Below are positions 44,701-55,575 of a stretch of 64,000 bases of DNA, piece after piece. Made by a program: the position numbers and the translations under genes. This stretch comes from Chrysomallon squamiferum (Eukaryota; Mollusca; Gastropoda; Neomphalida; Peltospiridae). The DNA lies in assembly GCA_012295275.1 (NCBI GenBank), contig CM022665.1, forward strand, positions 34,402,022 through 34,466,021, given 5' to 3'. The notes beneath the pieces were generated by a model that was not told the DNA's origin, did no database searches, and saw only the letters and a list, made by a program, of their open reading frames with translations. The number at the start of each line of letters is the position of its first letter. Position 1 is the first letter of the stretch.

Positions 44701-46604
44701 TCTGTATTGTTTCTTAGATCTTATATATATATATATATATATTTATATGTAATAGCTTATGTATCAAAGTAAACTGAGTATTTTTGACAGAAGTAATAAC
44801 AATAAGGAAAGAGGAAGAGGTAGATTAAGGTTGAAAAAGAGAGAAAATGTGGGCAGAAAATAGTGAAATAAAGAAAGAAAGAGTGATAAGGGGAATGTTG
44901 TAATAATTAATTTACCTCCATATCTGGAACAATTCCATAATCCAAAACATTTTTTGCATAATGAATCCTGTCTTCCACTGCACCATTTGAAATATTAAAC
45001 TGGCAAAACATTACACTGTTCAACATTTACACGAAGGATTTATCCCTATTAAAGATTATTGCTTAAATGTGTAAGTTAAATTATTTCTGTTTGAATACAA
45101 ATTGAAAACTGATCTGTGATTAACACAGTTGAAAACATTTTAACAAAGGATTATGAACAAATGAAATAACTTTTGTCACTATTCACACTCTCTGATGGTT
45201 ATCATAATGTATTTTGATCGAGGATCTTGGATTTATCAGTTATGTTTTCAGAACGAATGGTAAAACATATCAACATATTAAAAAGTAGAGAACTGAAATA
45301 TTTACACTTAAAATGATAACAGAAAGTCCTTTTTTTTCAAATGTGCTAATTCACAAGGACAGACACTGTTATTAAAAAATTCCATCTAATGACCACTTTG
45401 ATTATAAATAAAAGATAATTTTTTTAAGGATATTAAAACGGTGGAACCTCAGGTTAGAACTTAATTCATTCCAGAACTCAGTTCATAAACAGAATTGTAC
45501 ATAAACCGAAGCAATGTCAGACACACGAATGCCACTCTCATGTTTTGCAATTCTTTCTTTCTTAACCTCTACTGTGATACATTTATACTTTCCACCAGCA
45601 TTATTGCTTTCACTTTCTGTTTTCTTGGGTGCCATATTGAATAGGGCATAATACAAAAATACACAAAAAGGCATAAACACTTTAAAAAATGTGAATGCAC
45701 AATCTCATTGCAAAAGCTGTTGAACTGCAACTGTGTACCAAAGACTAAAGGCCCTAATTCATGATACATATTTGCTGTAGGGCATGACTATAATCCTTAC
45801 TTTGACTTGGTTTTGACATAAGTATTTATTCTTATCTTTACAAGATGTTGACATCAAAACCAGTGTCAAAAGAAAGCTTGTCCTGGCTGTAGTTTGTAAC
45901 TCGGGACATTATTTGTAAACCAAGGCAAAAATTGCCCAAGATCATGGTATATAATCCGATTTGTTCATATTTTGAGGTGTTCATAACCTGAGGTTCCACT
46001 GTATAAGATTCTCTTACTGATCATGTTATGACAGTCTGTACGAACTTACATAACTACTAAGTGAAAGATCATTGCAATTACTTATGATGTCCAGACTAAA
46101 TTACTTTGAAGTTGCCTGGACATTTATGCATTATTATTTAATTTGAAGATAATTCTATCAGGAAAACTAATTCATCTGATAAGAAGAAATCTGTGTTATT
46201 TAAAGAGGTCATATGAACAAAAAATAATTGCACATTCTGAGCAAAGAGCAGAAAACCAAACATGAATATGGTAATTATATTCTACTGTTATTTAGACTCA
46301 GATTTTTTTTTATTAGCTATAGTAGTGGCAAAGAAATGAGGTTAGTTTTATATATTATCTTACTAATAATACAACACACACTATTATAACCACTATTATA
46401 TCAGATTCAGTATATCTTCAAAAACATTTTATAATTAATGCAAACTGTATAATGAAAACAAATGATCTCATTTCTGTTTTAAAAAAACCCAACATAATAA
46501 TAATTTACATCTCAAATATCAAAGAAGCAAAAGAAAAAGAAAAGAACCTCTGAAATAAATACAATTATAAAACTTACAACTACCAAACAAACAAAAAAAC
46601 AACT

Positions 46605-46636
<32 letters not shown>

Positions 46637-47086
46637 TAAAAATGCACTAAATTAACCCCCCAAAACAAAACAAATTATATTGATGCCTTTTTCTTTAATT
46701 TAAAAACAGTTTTGCTCATTTTATGTTCATTTCATGTTCGAAAACATATAAAATACTTTTTCTCATTAATATGTACACCCTAAGCCCACCTATTTAATTT
46801 ACTTTCTTTATATTTTCTTTCCCAAATAATCTAGAACAGATCTTTAAGATGTATAAAAGGATAAAAAGAAATACTAGAATTTCAAAGATGCTATCAGAAC
46901 AATTTGGTAGTGATGGATACAAATCTGCAGTTAGTTAATTAAAAATACAGTAACCTAAAAACAATGGATAACAGCATTCTTAAATTAAATTAAGAATTAT
47001 AACATTAACTGGAAAAAGAAAAAAAAAGAAAAAAACAAATATATATATATTTACAAATCCTACAAAAATAGAAAAACAATAAACAA

Positions 47087-47129
<43 letters not shown>

Positions 47130-50100
47130 AATAAAATTAAATAAATAAGATGCTATATTAAATATATAATTTTCTCTTATGAAATATTAATTAAAATTTA
47201 TAAAATTAATATACTGTGAAAAGACTAATTTTCCACAATCCAGCAAACAACTAAAACAGCTGATACTGAGCTTAGGACACAGATCTATTAAAACATTACT
47301 AGAAAAATAAAAATACAACTGTTCCCTCTTAAATGAGACATTTAGTACCATGTTATCACAAGATAGACAAAACATTGGAAGAAAGCCCTCATCTGGGCTC
47401 TGAATGCTACCAGACAAGGAAAATACTTGCATACAAGTTAACAGGTTACGCCGAGTAGTTAAAATTTAACTTAGTGCACAAAGAACCTCCCTAAAGTTTT
47501 GTTTCAAGAACAAAAAGATTCTTTAAAAACATTATCATTGCTATTGAAGACAAATGGCTTCAAACATGCATGAACCCTTTAGCAAATAGCAGTCATAAAA
47601 AATATTTCTTCCACTATCTCCTCGTAACAATGTAAAACTGACAGACATTATGTAACTACTCATCAGATACTGTAAGTTCAGAGCTAGTGGGGATAAGAGG
47701 ATATATCTTCTTACCAACTGCAGATAATGTTTTATTCATTTCAAGAGTACAGCCATGATGACCAATTATATAAATTTAGCTTACATATATTAGATAGAAA
47801 ATATCAAATGGATGAAAAACAACATATGAAAAAGAAAAATGTTATAATTCATGAATTTGATACATAGAACAAAAAGTCCTGAAACATACTTTTCTACATT
47901 TTATTTTTAAACAAAGAGCATAATATTTAAATTCATATTATTATGTTACTAGTAAATAAACAGTGATGTATCTTTAAAAAAGAAACTGAAAGGTTAATGA
48001 CCCAACCTGTAATTAAAAATCTGTGTGAAACCTCTTTAACCAATGTTATTTAGAAAACATTCAACAAATGCTTTGGCTTCCTGATGGACCATGAAAGAGC
48101 AATATATATACGCACTTTGTTGCTGGTGAAGACCAAAATAAACCTTGATGTTCTAAAATGATATGTTGTTTTCTTAGTTCTTTGTTAACTCACTCTATTG
48201 GTTCTTGAATTAGATTATTTCTGAACACACATACAAATAAAAAACATTTAAAACTATGGAACTTGAAATAAAAACAGCACTTCAAAAATGGTATTGTCTT
48301 GTTTTTCCTGCTGAAGTGCTCATTTGCTAGTAGTGAAACAGTGTATGGCTGTGTGGTTAATGGATTTGTGTGAATGTTTGGCAAAACTGAACACAACAGC
48401 AAAATAAAAGAAAAAAAGAAAAGAAAAGCACACATATTTGTCAAATGATACACAGACTTCAATTTTAGATTCCAAAACAAGCTACTTTACTTCATAATGG
48501 AAATTTATTTACTCAGATACTTGAGAAAAATAATCACAAACCTGATGAAAACAAAGCCTTGTTTAGTATTTATAACCTTAAACACAACATAAAAGAAAAA
48601 GTTAAGGTTTTATTTTCCTTGTATATAGTAATTTCTGTGTCAAGAAATGTTTGTGTCAGGACTATTAAATTGATGTTAACTGGGTTTTCTTCCTGATTTG
48701 TCACATTTTCTTTTACCTTTAACTGATATTCATTATCATTATTATGTAACAAACACACATTTAATAGTTTTCATAATCAGCAACTGCTTGACTAATAAAT
48801 AAAACAGAAAATATTAAATAATTTTTAAAAGCTTTTTCTAGAGAAATCCTATAGATTATGTTAGTGGATTAACTTTAATCTGTCAATTTGATAAGAAACA
48901 TAAAATTTGACCTAAATATATCTGTTTACAAACATGCAACGTAAAGTTACCTTTCTGGAATCTAAGTACTCCTACAGACAACTGATAAAACTGTCCTTCT
49001 AGTTCATTTTAAAAAGTTATATTTGTTTAGCTGAATGTTATTATTTTTTAAAAATACCATTTATTTATTTTCTTAATTACTTTATTACTTATGTCGATTT
49101 ATTTAAAAAAACATTGAAAAATAACATCCTTATCCCTAAGTTATTATAAATATAATGATATATTTATAAAGCATGAAAACATTTTTTAATAATAATAATA
49201 ACAATTATAAATAAATAAAAACATCAGTGTAATAATTTACAGATAATATTAAAAATATAATTAAGAAATGAAAACTCAAACATTAAAATTTTTTCTTTTT
49301 AAACATTCTTTCTAATTAAATTTTATAAATATTAAATCACACCCTCACATTTTATCTTTCAACCACACTCATACCCACATGTATTACTTATGGTATAATT
49401 TTAGATGACATTTTATTCTGGTTCTTCTGACCCTAACTGCAGGTCAGTATTCCCATCCTGTGTATATCACACTATGTTTAAACTTTGGCTTGATTAGATA
49501 AAATACTGTTCTGCCTTTCTTGAAATGCAACTGATTTTGCAGAGTGGCCTAATGTTAAATATTACACTTATAAGTTTTGAAAATATATGTTTAAAAAATA
49601 GCTCCAGGTTAAATATATCAAGCCATTAATTTATATAAACTTTGTTAATGGTATTTTGCATACTAAAATGTTGGATTAGCCATTTGTTAACATTTTAAGA
49701 AGTACTATATGTGATCTGGCTGATTGATTGATTTACTTTAATTTTGATTTATTAATTAGAAAAAAAGCATTAATGAAACTGTTGTTGCTACTATTATTTA
49801 GATAAAGCAAGAGAGAAATTTAATACGATTAGCATTAAAATAAAAATGTTTTCAAAAGTATCCAGTTTTAATAAATGAACTTTCATAAATTGAAGAAGCA
49901 TAATTAATTTGACAGATTGTATTCAGAATAATAAATTTGCAAAAAATTTACCATTAGTTTCTTAGGAATAGAAATTTATATATATAAATCTTTCTTAATT
50001 TACACATTAAATAATTCCTTTGAAGATAATAAATAAATAAATGAAAAGCTCAAAGTAGTTATAGCTAATTTTGAAAATGCTTCTTTTTTTTAATTTAAAT

Positions 50101-51394
50101 TTTAAAGGTGAAAAAAAAAAAAATAATAAAAAAAGTCTAAAACCACAATACCAAAGTGCATATATAAATTTTGACTTTATCTGCAGCAGACATCAAAATA
50201 AAAGCACTCACCTGATGAAATTTCCTAGTCCTTGTTTGCTGCATGATGGAGACAAAGATATTGTAATAAGTTTCAGGTAACCAATTAGTTTACTGAATGA
50301 ATGTCAGACTTTGAAAAATGGTGTTATATCATATGCACGAGTACAGTTATTCAAAACAGCAGATGGGGTGGGAAGTTTTTAAGTAAAAAGGGAGTATTTT
50401 CTTTTTATTTAAAATGAAAATATTTTTCAGGATTATCCGACCTCTTCCACAGTACATACGACAACGTAATGATCACATTTTGTCAAGACAAGATGTTAAG
50501 AATGTTAATTCTCCTGACAAAAGTAAAGTCACATTCTTTTGCATGTCAAGTGAGCCATTCCTTAAGGCGCACCTGTCCTATTTTGTATGTATGACCCTAA
50601 ATGTGTATTGACAGCCAATGCAACAGACTTATTCAACAAGTGATTTAAGATGATAAAACCCCATTTCAGTGTATACAGTATTTCATTAACTACTCAATGC
50701 TTTTGAGAGTGTAATTCTATATAAAGGAAGTTTCAGTCCTATAATTTAGTTTGTACAGAAGGTGATTAAAAGTGAAGTGACTGGAAATAAAGGAAATTAG
50801 AAACTATTAACTGTTAACAAAATTATCTTCCTTTTCATTCATTTTTGCATTACTGACTCCGAATTATACTATTGTAAAAATATCACAGAAAGAAGTTTTG
50901 TCACGTAATCATTAATTTGATCAAACTGTCTTCAATGTCTAATTTATCTTTCAAATAGGTATTCACAATGTCAAATTTAGATAATCATTTTGTAACTAAT
51001 CTCTCTGGAGTAAAAAGTGAAATAAAAATGTTATATTCTTTTCAGTTTTATGATATTTAATAAAGTAATCTTTAAAAATGTAATAATAATAATAATGGTA
51101 ATAATAGTTGTAACTGTAATGAAAATTATCAACTTAATACAGAACAGAATTAATAAAATTTACTGTATTTACAACCACTGGTTGAAATCATGTAGGAAAT
51201 AAATGATCTAATCTGTATGTCAGACAGAAATACTGTTTTACCACTTCTCCATGCACAAAAAACATATTCTATTAATGAAATTTTAATACTAGTATAATTT
51301 AAAAATTAAAACTAACCTTTACATAACTTGAATGTTCTTTGTCAGAATTGGGACCAGCACAGACAGATCCAACATTTTGAATTGTAGGTAACAT
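22295..51394 (-). CDS. RIN: Ras and Rab interactor (RIN / sprint family), Rab5 guanine-nucleotide exchange factor, 19 coding exons
   Basis: RIN proteins bind Ras-GTP and activate Rab5 on endosomes, linking receptor signalling to endocytosis. Nineteen exons join in phase into 1479 residues. In order: N-terminal segment (1-155); SH2 domain (about 174-270) with the phosphotyrosine-binding TFIVRKS; a disordered serine-rich middle (about 300-1085) encoded by one 2355-bp exon, with the SH3-type ligand PPPLPR at 637-642; RIN-homology region (about 1090-1235, VRQFMTGIKNYLVKHGEGEL); VPS9 domain (about 1236-1364) with GADDFLPMLIYVLVHCG and GGYYLTTLSSAV, which keep the Asp and the Tyr/Thr pair needed for exchange in this family; RA-like domain (about 1370-1450). 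Human RIN2 and RIN3 are about 900-1000 residues and fly sprint is longer, so length is acceptable. The 5' end and the last codons are less certain than the body. Confidence 0.95.
22819..22893 (-). CDS. RIN: RIN exon 18, RA domain
   Basis: 75 bp encoding TMIAHKLKIINSQDYSLFLL and VNGE, a ubiquitin-like RA strand-helix pattern. Phase 1 on both sides. Confidence 0.88.
23452..23575 (-). CDS. RIN: RIN exon 17, start of the RA domain
   Basis: It encodes LPSVGDIQGFLKIAIPDELK and TLPVRPNMTTKDV. Two donors overlap; only TCT followed by GTAAGG (phase 1) keeps the next exon open. Confidence 0.88.
23934..24133 (-). CDS. RIN: RIN exon 16, VPS9 catalytic core
   Basis: It encodes DFLPMLIYVLVHCGIVSAEI and LTGEGGYYLTTLSSAVLVL, with the Tyr and Thr that contact Rab5 in this fold. 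It leaves in phase 0 at GTTAGT. Confidence 0.94.
24491..24545 (-). CDS. RIN: RIN exon 15
   Basis: 55 bp encoding GQEKRHMSNRGPASLGAD. The final GAD joins the next exon to make the GADDFLP core with the conserved aspartate. Confidence 0.9.
24766..24897 (-). CDS. RIN: RIN exon 14, start of the VPS9 domain
   Basis: It contains KMQRAYSPLKKLENLLAAAT, matching the AYSP...KK helix before the VPS9 core. The donor is GTGAGT. Confidence 0.92.
25246..25321 (-). CDS. RIN: RIN exon 13
   Basis: It encodes RNGNLHLMARNIKYARSKTA and ends in phase 0 at a weak GTTGGA donor. Confidence 0.85.
25885..26000 (-). CDS. RIN: RIN exon 12, with GC donor
   Basis: It encodes NIDALIEGALHVCVIRPVKH and HIYRLFVEAHN. The 5' splice site reads CAG then GCAAGT, a standard GC-AG variant; no GT donor nearby keeps the frame. 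Confidence 0.9.
26298..26387 (-). CDS. RIN: RIN exon 11
   Basis: VRQFMTGIKNYLVKHGEGEL is nearly invariant in RIN proteins. Phase 0 on both sides; the donor is GTAAGT. Confidence 0.95.
26681..26783 (-). CDS. RIN: RIN exon 10
   Basis: It encodes LSQDHSTTFGSTIENFIQCT and leads in phase into the next exon. The donor is GTGAGT. Confidence 0.92.
27237..27303 (-). CDS. RIN: RIN exon 9
   Basis: It encodes ISSTLPHATNSPGAKIRDYI, the start of the RIN-homology region. It enters in phase 1 and leaves in phase 2. Confidence 0.88.
27612..29966 (-). CDS. RIN: RIN exon 8, giant 2355-bp exon for the disordered middle
   Basis: 785 codons rich in serine, asparagine and glutamine, with the ligand-like KTKPPPLPRLSR and the basic patch KKAKITRQNSWREKFSKLK. 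It starts at a strong CAG acceptor and ends in phase 1 at GTTAGT. The frame runs on to a stop shortly after, but the splice restores RMRPIVS into the RIN-homology region. Confidence 0.93.
30130..30221 (-). CDS. RIN: RIN exon 7
   Basis: It encodes DELPSLLLLPAAILQAKSAQ and the rest of the segment just after the SH2 domain. The donor is GTAAGT. Confidence 0.9.
30945..31129 (-). CDS. RIN: RIN exon 6, core of the SH2 domain
   Basis: It contains TFIVRKS with the conserved phosphotyrosine-binding arginine and ends IPYLIEYYVLHK. Confidence 0.93.
31462..31617 (-). CDS. RIN: RIN exon 5, start of the SH2 domain
   Basis: It encodes ITLLERISKTHSIWLLPEIG and following residues, which match the tryptophan-leucine start typical of RIN SH2 domains. 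Phase 0 on both sides; the donor is GTATGA. Confidence 0.9.
32026..32158 (-). CDS. RIN: RIN exon 4
   Basis: Serine- and glutamate-rich linker ending YHVEDITK before the SH2 domain. The donor is GTAAAT. Confidence 0.85.
32441..32610 (-). CDS. RIN: RIN exon 3
   Basis: It encodes LLSNIANDLDLLLTDLCQLY and a lysine-rich end (NKNKKKSSL). It enters in phase 0 and leaves in phase 2. Confidence 0.85.
32611..44915 (-). other. RIN: RIN intron 2 (12.3 kb)
   Basis: The longest intron of the gene: A-rich on the plus strand, CpG-poor, with many TAA/TAAA runs and A runs (for example 38964-38989). I saw no exon with domain-like sequence. A less AT-rich patch at about 33840-34130 could hide an alternative exon. 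A small CpG cluster lies at 44538-44552. Confidence 0.6.
44916..44999 (-). CDS. RIN: RIN exon 2
   Basis: 84 bp in phase 0, encoding residues 27-54 (FNISNGAVEDRIHYAKNVLD...). The acceptor TGTTTTGCCAG and donor GTAAAT are good. Too short to be found as an open frame. Confidence 0.75.
45439..46001 (-). mobile_element. Non-autonomous pogo/Tigger-type element with terminal inverted repeats
   Basis: The left end reads GGTGGAACCTCAGGTTAGAAC on the plus strand. The right end, read on the minus strand, is CAGTGGAACCTCAGGTTATG followed by AAC. These are near-identical inverted termini of Tigger style, and a TA follows the right end as expected for TA target duplication; the left TA is not clear. Inside, a minus-strand frame starts at the ATG near 45634, begins MAPKKTESES, and has a CENP-B/Psq-like helix-turn-helix segment (ITVEVKKERIAKHESG, VSDIASVY), then ends. 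The rest of the transposase is missing, so this is an internal-deletion derivative of about 560 bp. Confidence 0.8.
46605..46632. repeat. Poly-A run
   Basis: About 28 A residues in RIN intron 1. Confidence 0.9.
47094..47127. repeat. Poly-A run
   Basis: About 34 uninterrupted A residues in RIN intron 1. Confidence 0.9.
51317..51394 (-). CDS. RIN: RIN coding exon 1
   Basis: It encodes residues 1-26, starting MLPTIQNVGS, and ends in phase 0 at GTTAGT. The reading frame stays open upstream of this ATG to about 51490 without another in-frame ATG, so the true N-terminus could come from an earlier exon spliced near 51448. Confidence 0.65.
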
Positions 51395-51670
51395 TTTAGC
51401 CTTAATTAACGCTCTGTTTAATCCAAATGAGTTGTAAATCCCATGCCTGTAATCGATATTACTACAGGTAAATCCATAAACTCATGTGGCTGCAGAATGT
51501 ACTACGTGGTCTGACTACTCCTCCAGCTGGCTGCTCTGAAATTATGAGTGTATAACATGGCTGTCAGACACGGCATCAGATTCCAAACAAAATTCTAGTA
51601 CATTTAGCCAGGGGGTGAGTAACAACCTGTTACAAGGACCACCATTTGGACCGTGCTTCTATGATTGATT
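51395..51670 (-). promoter_or_regulatory. RIN: Possible RIN 5' UTR / promoter-proximal region
   Basis: Less AT-rich than its flanks. The minus strand has an AG at about 51449 that could be an acceptor, and upstream ATGs followed by short frames. Whether transcription starts here or further right cannot be decided by reading. Confidence 0.3.
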
Positions 51671-54600
51671 TCATTTGTTAAAATGTATTTCATTGAAGGA
51701 AACTGGACATATGGTTTACCCAAACACTAAAGCTTACTATTCCCATGTGTTCCTAATGAATCTGGCTATATAATTCAAAGTATTTAAACTGAAATAATCA
51801 GAATGTACCCAGTTACACATACCATTTAAATCTGCAGTCTTTCAACTGTTTAACAGAGCCCCTGTGATGAGGATAGTTGCCCGAAATTCCTACCTTTCAG
51901 TAACATTATAATTCATTCTTATCTAAATTTGCGGAATAGAAACTGAAAATGTATTAGTCAAGATAAATAGTTTATAGAATGACTTAAGTAAATTCTGCAG
52001 TATAAGCAAACATAAATAATTCATTTCTGAAGTATATTTTTTTATCTAATACCACATATAGGCATATATAGTTAAAGAGCTGAAATAAAATGAAACATTA
52101 TCTGGACACCATGGTAAAGAAATTTCATTTTCATGTTAATTTGGAATAGAGAAGAAATTTTTCTTTTAAAATTCTTAACTTCATATACTGAACAAACAAA
52201 AATATATTATTTTTTTAATTTTTAAAAGAAAAAGTATATCATTTTATAATTCTAGATCTAGGTCCACAAACATAAATTAACCCAGAAAAGGAAATTCACA
52301 AATGAAGAAAGTAAGTCAAGCAGCAGCCTAATAATATATCTGTAAGTAGCAAACAACCTGTTATATAAGCGATCAGCTTACCCTTATACACAGCATTAAG
52401 AGTGTAACCTGTGAAATAAAACAGTACAAAAGATTTTACATAGCTGGGCCACAATGACCTAAAATAGTTCAACTTGAGGCTTGAGGCTGAGAGATCTATC
52501 CTCTCATAAAAAACAGGTGGCTCAAAACTGTCACATAACAACAAAGAAGCATTCAGTTATTGTGCACCCCATTGTTTTTTGTTCGTCCAAACTTTTCCAT
52601 TTTTAGAAATGTCATTAAATATATTCTGAATTAATAGAGCACTTAATTCTGATTCTAACACATACTGAAACTGTGTGAAGTGTATATTCAACATAGAAGC
52701 AAATTATATATTTCTAATTACTAATAAAGTTTGCTTCTTTCTACATATAATTTTAACAAGTTCAGTTGCATATAACCCAGTGAATATTGTATGACTAAAT
52801 GAATGTTTTTAAATACCTTAATATATTTTAATATTTAATAAACATTAGTAGCTACATATATACATATGTACATTAAAGGCATTTTTTAAAATTTTACTGG
52901 AAGTGACATAGTCCTTGGCAAGACTTTTGAAGTGATCTGACAGTCAGTTAAAGGATTAATACAAGATTAATAAAATATAATTGTACTATGTTATTTAATG
53001 ATTCATTTTTTTTTTTTGGAATGGATCAAGTTATACTGATTAATTTATGGGAAATGATAGCTTATAATTTCAGCATGAATGTAAAATGATAATCAATACA
53101 CAATTTAATTTGATATCAGAAAATAAAAAACACTATGTAGCTTGACACATTATGAAAAAAAAAAAAAAATAATAATAATAATAATAATAAAGATAAAATA
53201 AAATCACATTTTTCTTCTTTTTGTTATTCTTTGTTTTTCAAAGTAAAGCAATATATTTGCCAACTCTACAAACTGTATGTAATCTGTAAAAACAACAAAT
53301 ATGATATAAAATAAAAAAGGCATTAAATGCTGACATACAACTCATGAAGTATGATGGTTTTATCACTTTAGAAAACCCCATATACCTAAACAATAAACAG
53401 AAGAACAGGAAAAAATATAAAACAGAAACAAGTAAAGAAAGGAATATAATAAAGTCTTGTTGTTTTTTTTGTGTTTTCTTTTACAAAATCTAATTAAAAT
53501 AATATGTATGTATGTAACTGTATGTGACTATATGTATGTATGTATATAAAACACAATTAAAATTCCTTTTTAAAAATTAAAATAACACAAAATAAACATT
53601 CATATATAAATAAAAGCAAACCATTCCTATCACCAACTAAAAAATATAACAATAACATAAACAACAAAGATTTTGTTACCAACCAGATAATTACATTTTT
53701 ATTTTATTCATTTGACTGAAAATGTGGCCATTTAATCCACTGCTGGTTCACCATGGCAAATAATGCTACAAAATATATGTACATTTTTTTTCATTACTGT
53801 AACCTTAACTAGGAATAGAAAGCTTTGACTGCATTAATAGTATTAGGATAAAACTTTTTTTTTTAACCATTATAGATTAAAAGTATTTAATATGATACAC
53901 AAGTTAATTCCATAGAACATATATATAGCCAACCTTTTCAAAATGTTACATGTTGCTGTTAGTAATCACATATTTTTTCACAAACTGAACATTATAGCTG
54001 AATAAAAAAGAAAAAATTAATTTAATTTTCTTCCTGATGAACTTAAAAGAAAAGAAGTGACCTGAAAACTAAAATGTGAGCTAAGACTACACATAAATCA
54101 ATTCTTGTTGCTTAAACAGACTGTGTAGGTAAGAATAAATCAGCCAGCCACCTGGAGCAGTTTAATTGGCCACCGTAACAAAAAACTTGAAGAAAAAAAA
54201 AGAATTATCAAGTCCTTGAAAGTCTTATAACCAGATAATTTAATCATCTTTCAGATTAAAAAGGTGCCCATAAACTACTTTAACCTTTTTCAAGATAAAC
54301 TGATGAGTATATCATAACATTTTTTTATCAAAATCCCACATTATAATTTTCCCCTGCTACATTTGTGCTAATTGATTTTATAAATTATTTAATAAATGCT
54401 TAACTGTTGGACTGAAACTAAAAGATAATATTAAATCATGATTATTGGACACTGATGAATAATCTATTTCAAAACCAATTATTTTATTAAACTAGAAAAA
54501 GACAACCTATAAATCAAAATTGGTCTATGTTTTCTTCAAACAAATAAAGAGTAACTGGATACACTAAGTTTATAGATAACACAATATATATGCAAGCATG

Positions 54601-54813
54601 CAAACACACCTGCAAAATTTGGTACCTTAACTGTTTTATAAAAACAACATAAGCCAATATCCTTTTGAACATAAAACATCCATCTATATTGATCAAGCTA
54701 TGTCACACAAAACTAGCATTAATCCTGACCAGAGCTAAACTCTGATGTTATAAAATATAATGCAGGTGGCTGGAGGCTACAGAATTACTCCCATTCTTTT
54801 ACAACTAAAAATA
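51671..54813. other. Region between RIN exon 1 and the small minus-strand gene
   Basis: A-rich, CpG-poor, with a TAA microsatellite at about 53168-53190 and ATGT repeats near 53503-53545. Nothing gene-like was recognised. Confidence 0.5.
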
Positions 54814-54956
54814 TCATGATTCACCTTTGACAGTAAAACTATTCACATTAACTGAAGGTTTTCTAAGCTGATTATCTTCAAGTTTATTTTCACAGTGACC
54901 CCCACTACTAGCATTTAAAAGAGGAGATATTTTATTATGTTGAAAATCAATGTTCT
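54814..54956 (-). CDS. Possible alternative last exon of the small gene
   Basis: Open frame ENIDFQHNKISPLLNASSGG through VNSFTVKGES, then TGA. The acceptor AACAG fits phase 1 with the internal donor of the previous exon and would give a 212-residue isoform. The pyrimidine tract is poor. Confidence 0.35.
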
Positions 54957-55336
54957 CTGTTCCATAAAGAAGGTCATGTAAAATAACATGAATATAACAT
55001 GTAAATATTGCAATAATAATGTAACACAAATATGTTTCTTTAGAAATGTATTACAAAAAAAATAAAATAATAATAACAACCTTAGTAGCTAAGCTAATAT
55101 GTATTAAAGTACACTTCTCTTTTCCTCTGTCAAAAAATAAATAACAGGAATATAATATTTTTGTTTTGTTTATAAATGAATCATTAACATATTCATAAAT
55201 TTCTTTTAATAATTTTTTTTTTTTTTCTCCTGCCTATTATAACAAAGGATAATAAAATATAAAATAAAAATACTTATATGTCTCATAAAATTCTATGTTC
55301 ATAAGAAAAATGAAATTGGTTCATAAAACCTTTGTA

Positions 55337-55575
55337 TTAAGCAAATATTTCATTATTTTCATCACCAAATAAGTCAAAACATTTTATATTATTGGACAGC
55401 TTTTCTGAAACAGGTGAAATACCAGAAACGCTTCTACTTGGAAACTTCTTAAGTCTAGATCTTTGTAATATTTGTCTCTTAGAAAATTTACAAAGTCTGT
55501 TGCCATTGTTTCTTAACCTTTTATGACACACATCATCTTTCAAACCTGGAACAACTTGCTCAAGTAAGCAATTCA
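55337..55575 (-). CDS. Small gene, coding exon 3
   Basis: It encodes NCLLEQVVPGLKDDVCHKRL through LFGDENNEIFA and a TAA at 55337-55339. An internal GTGATG donor (exon end 55366) would allow splicing to a further exon. Confidence 0.6.

Larger units (their letters stand above)
45000..51316 (-). other. RIN: RIN intron 1 (6.3 kb)
   Basis: A-rich, CpG-poor intron holding a Tigger-like element (45439-46001) and long A runs at about 46605-46632 and 47094-47127. No additional coding exon was recognised. Confidence 0.6.
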
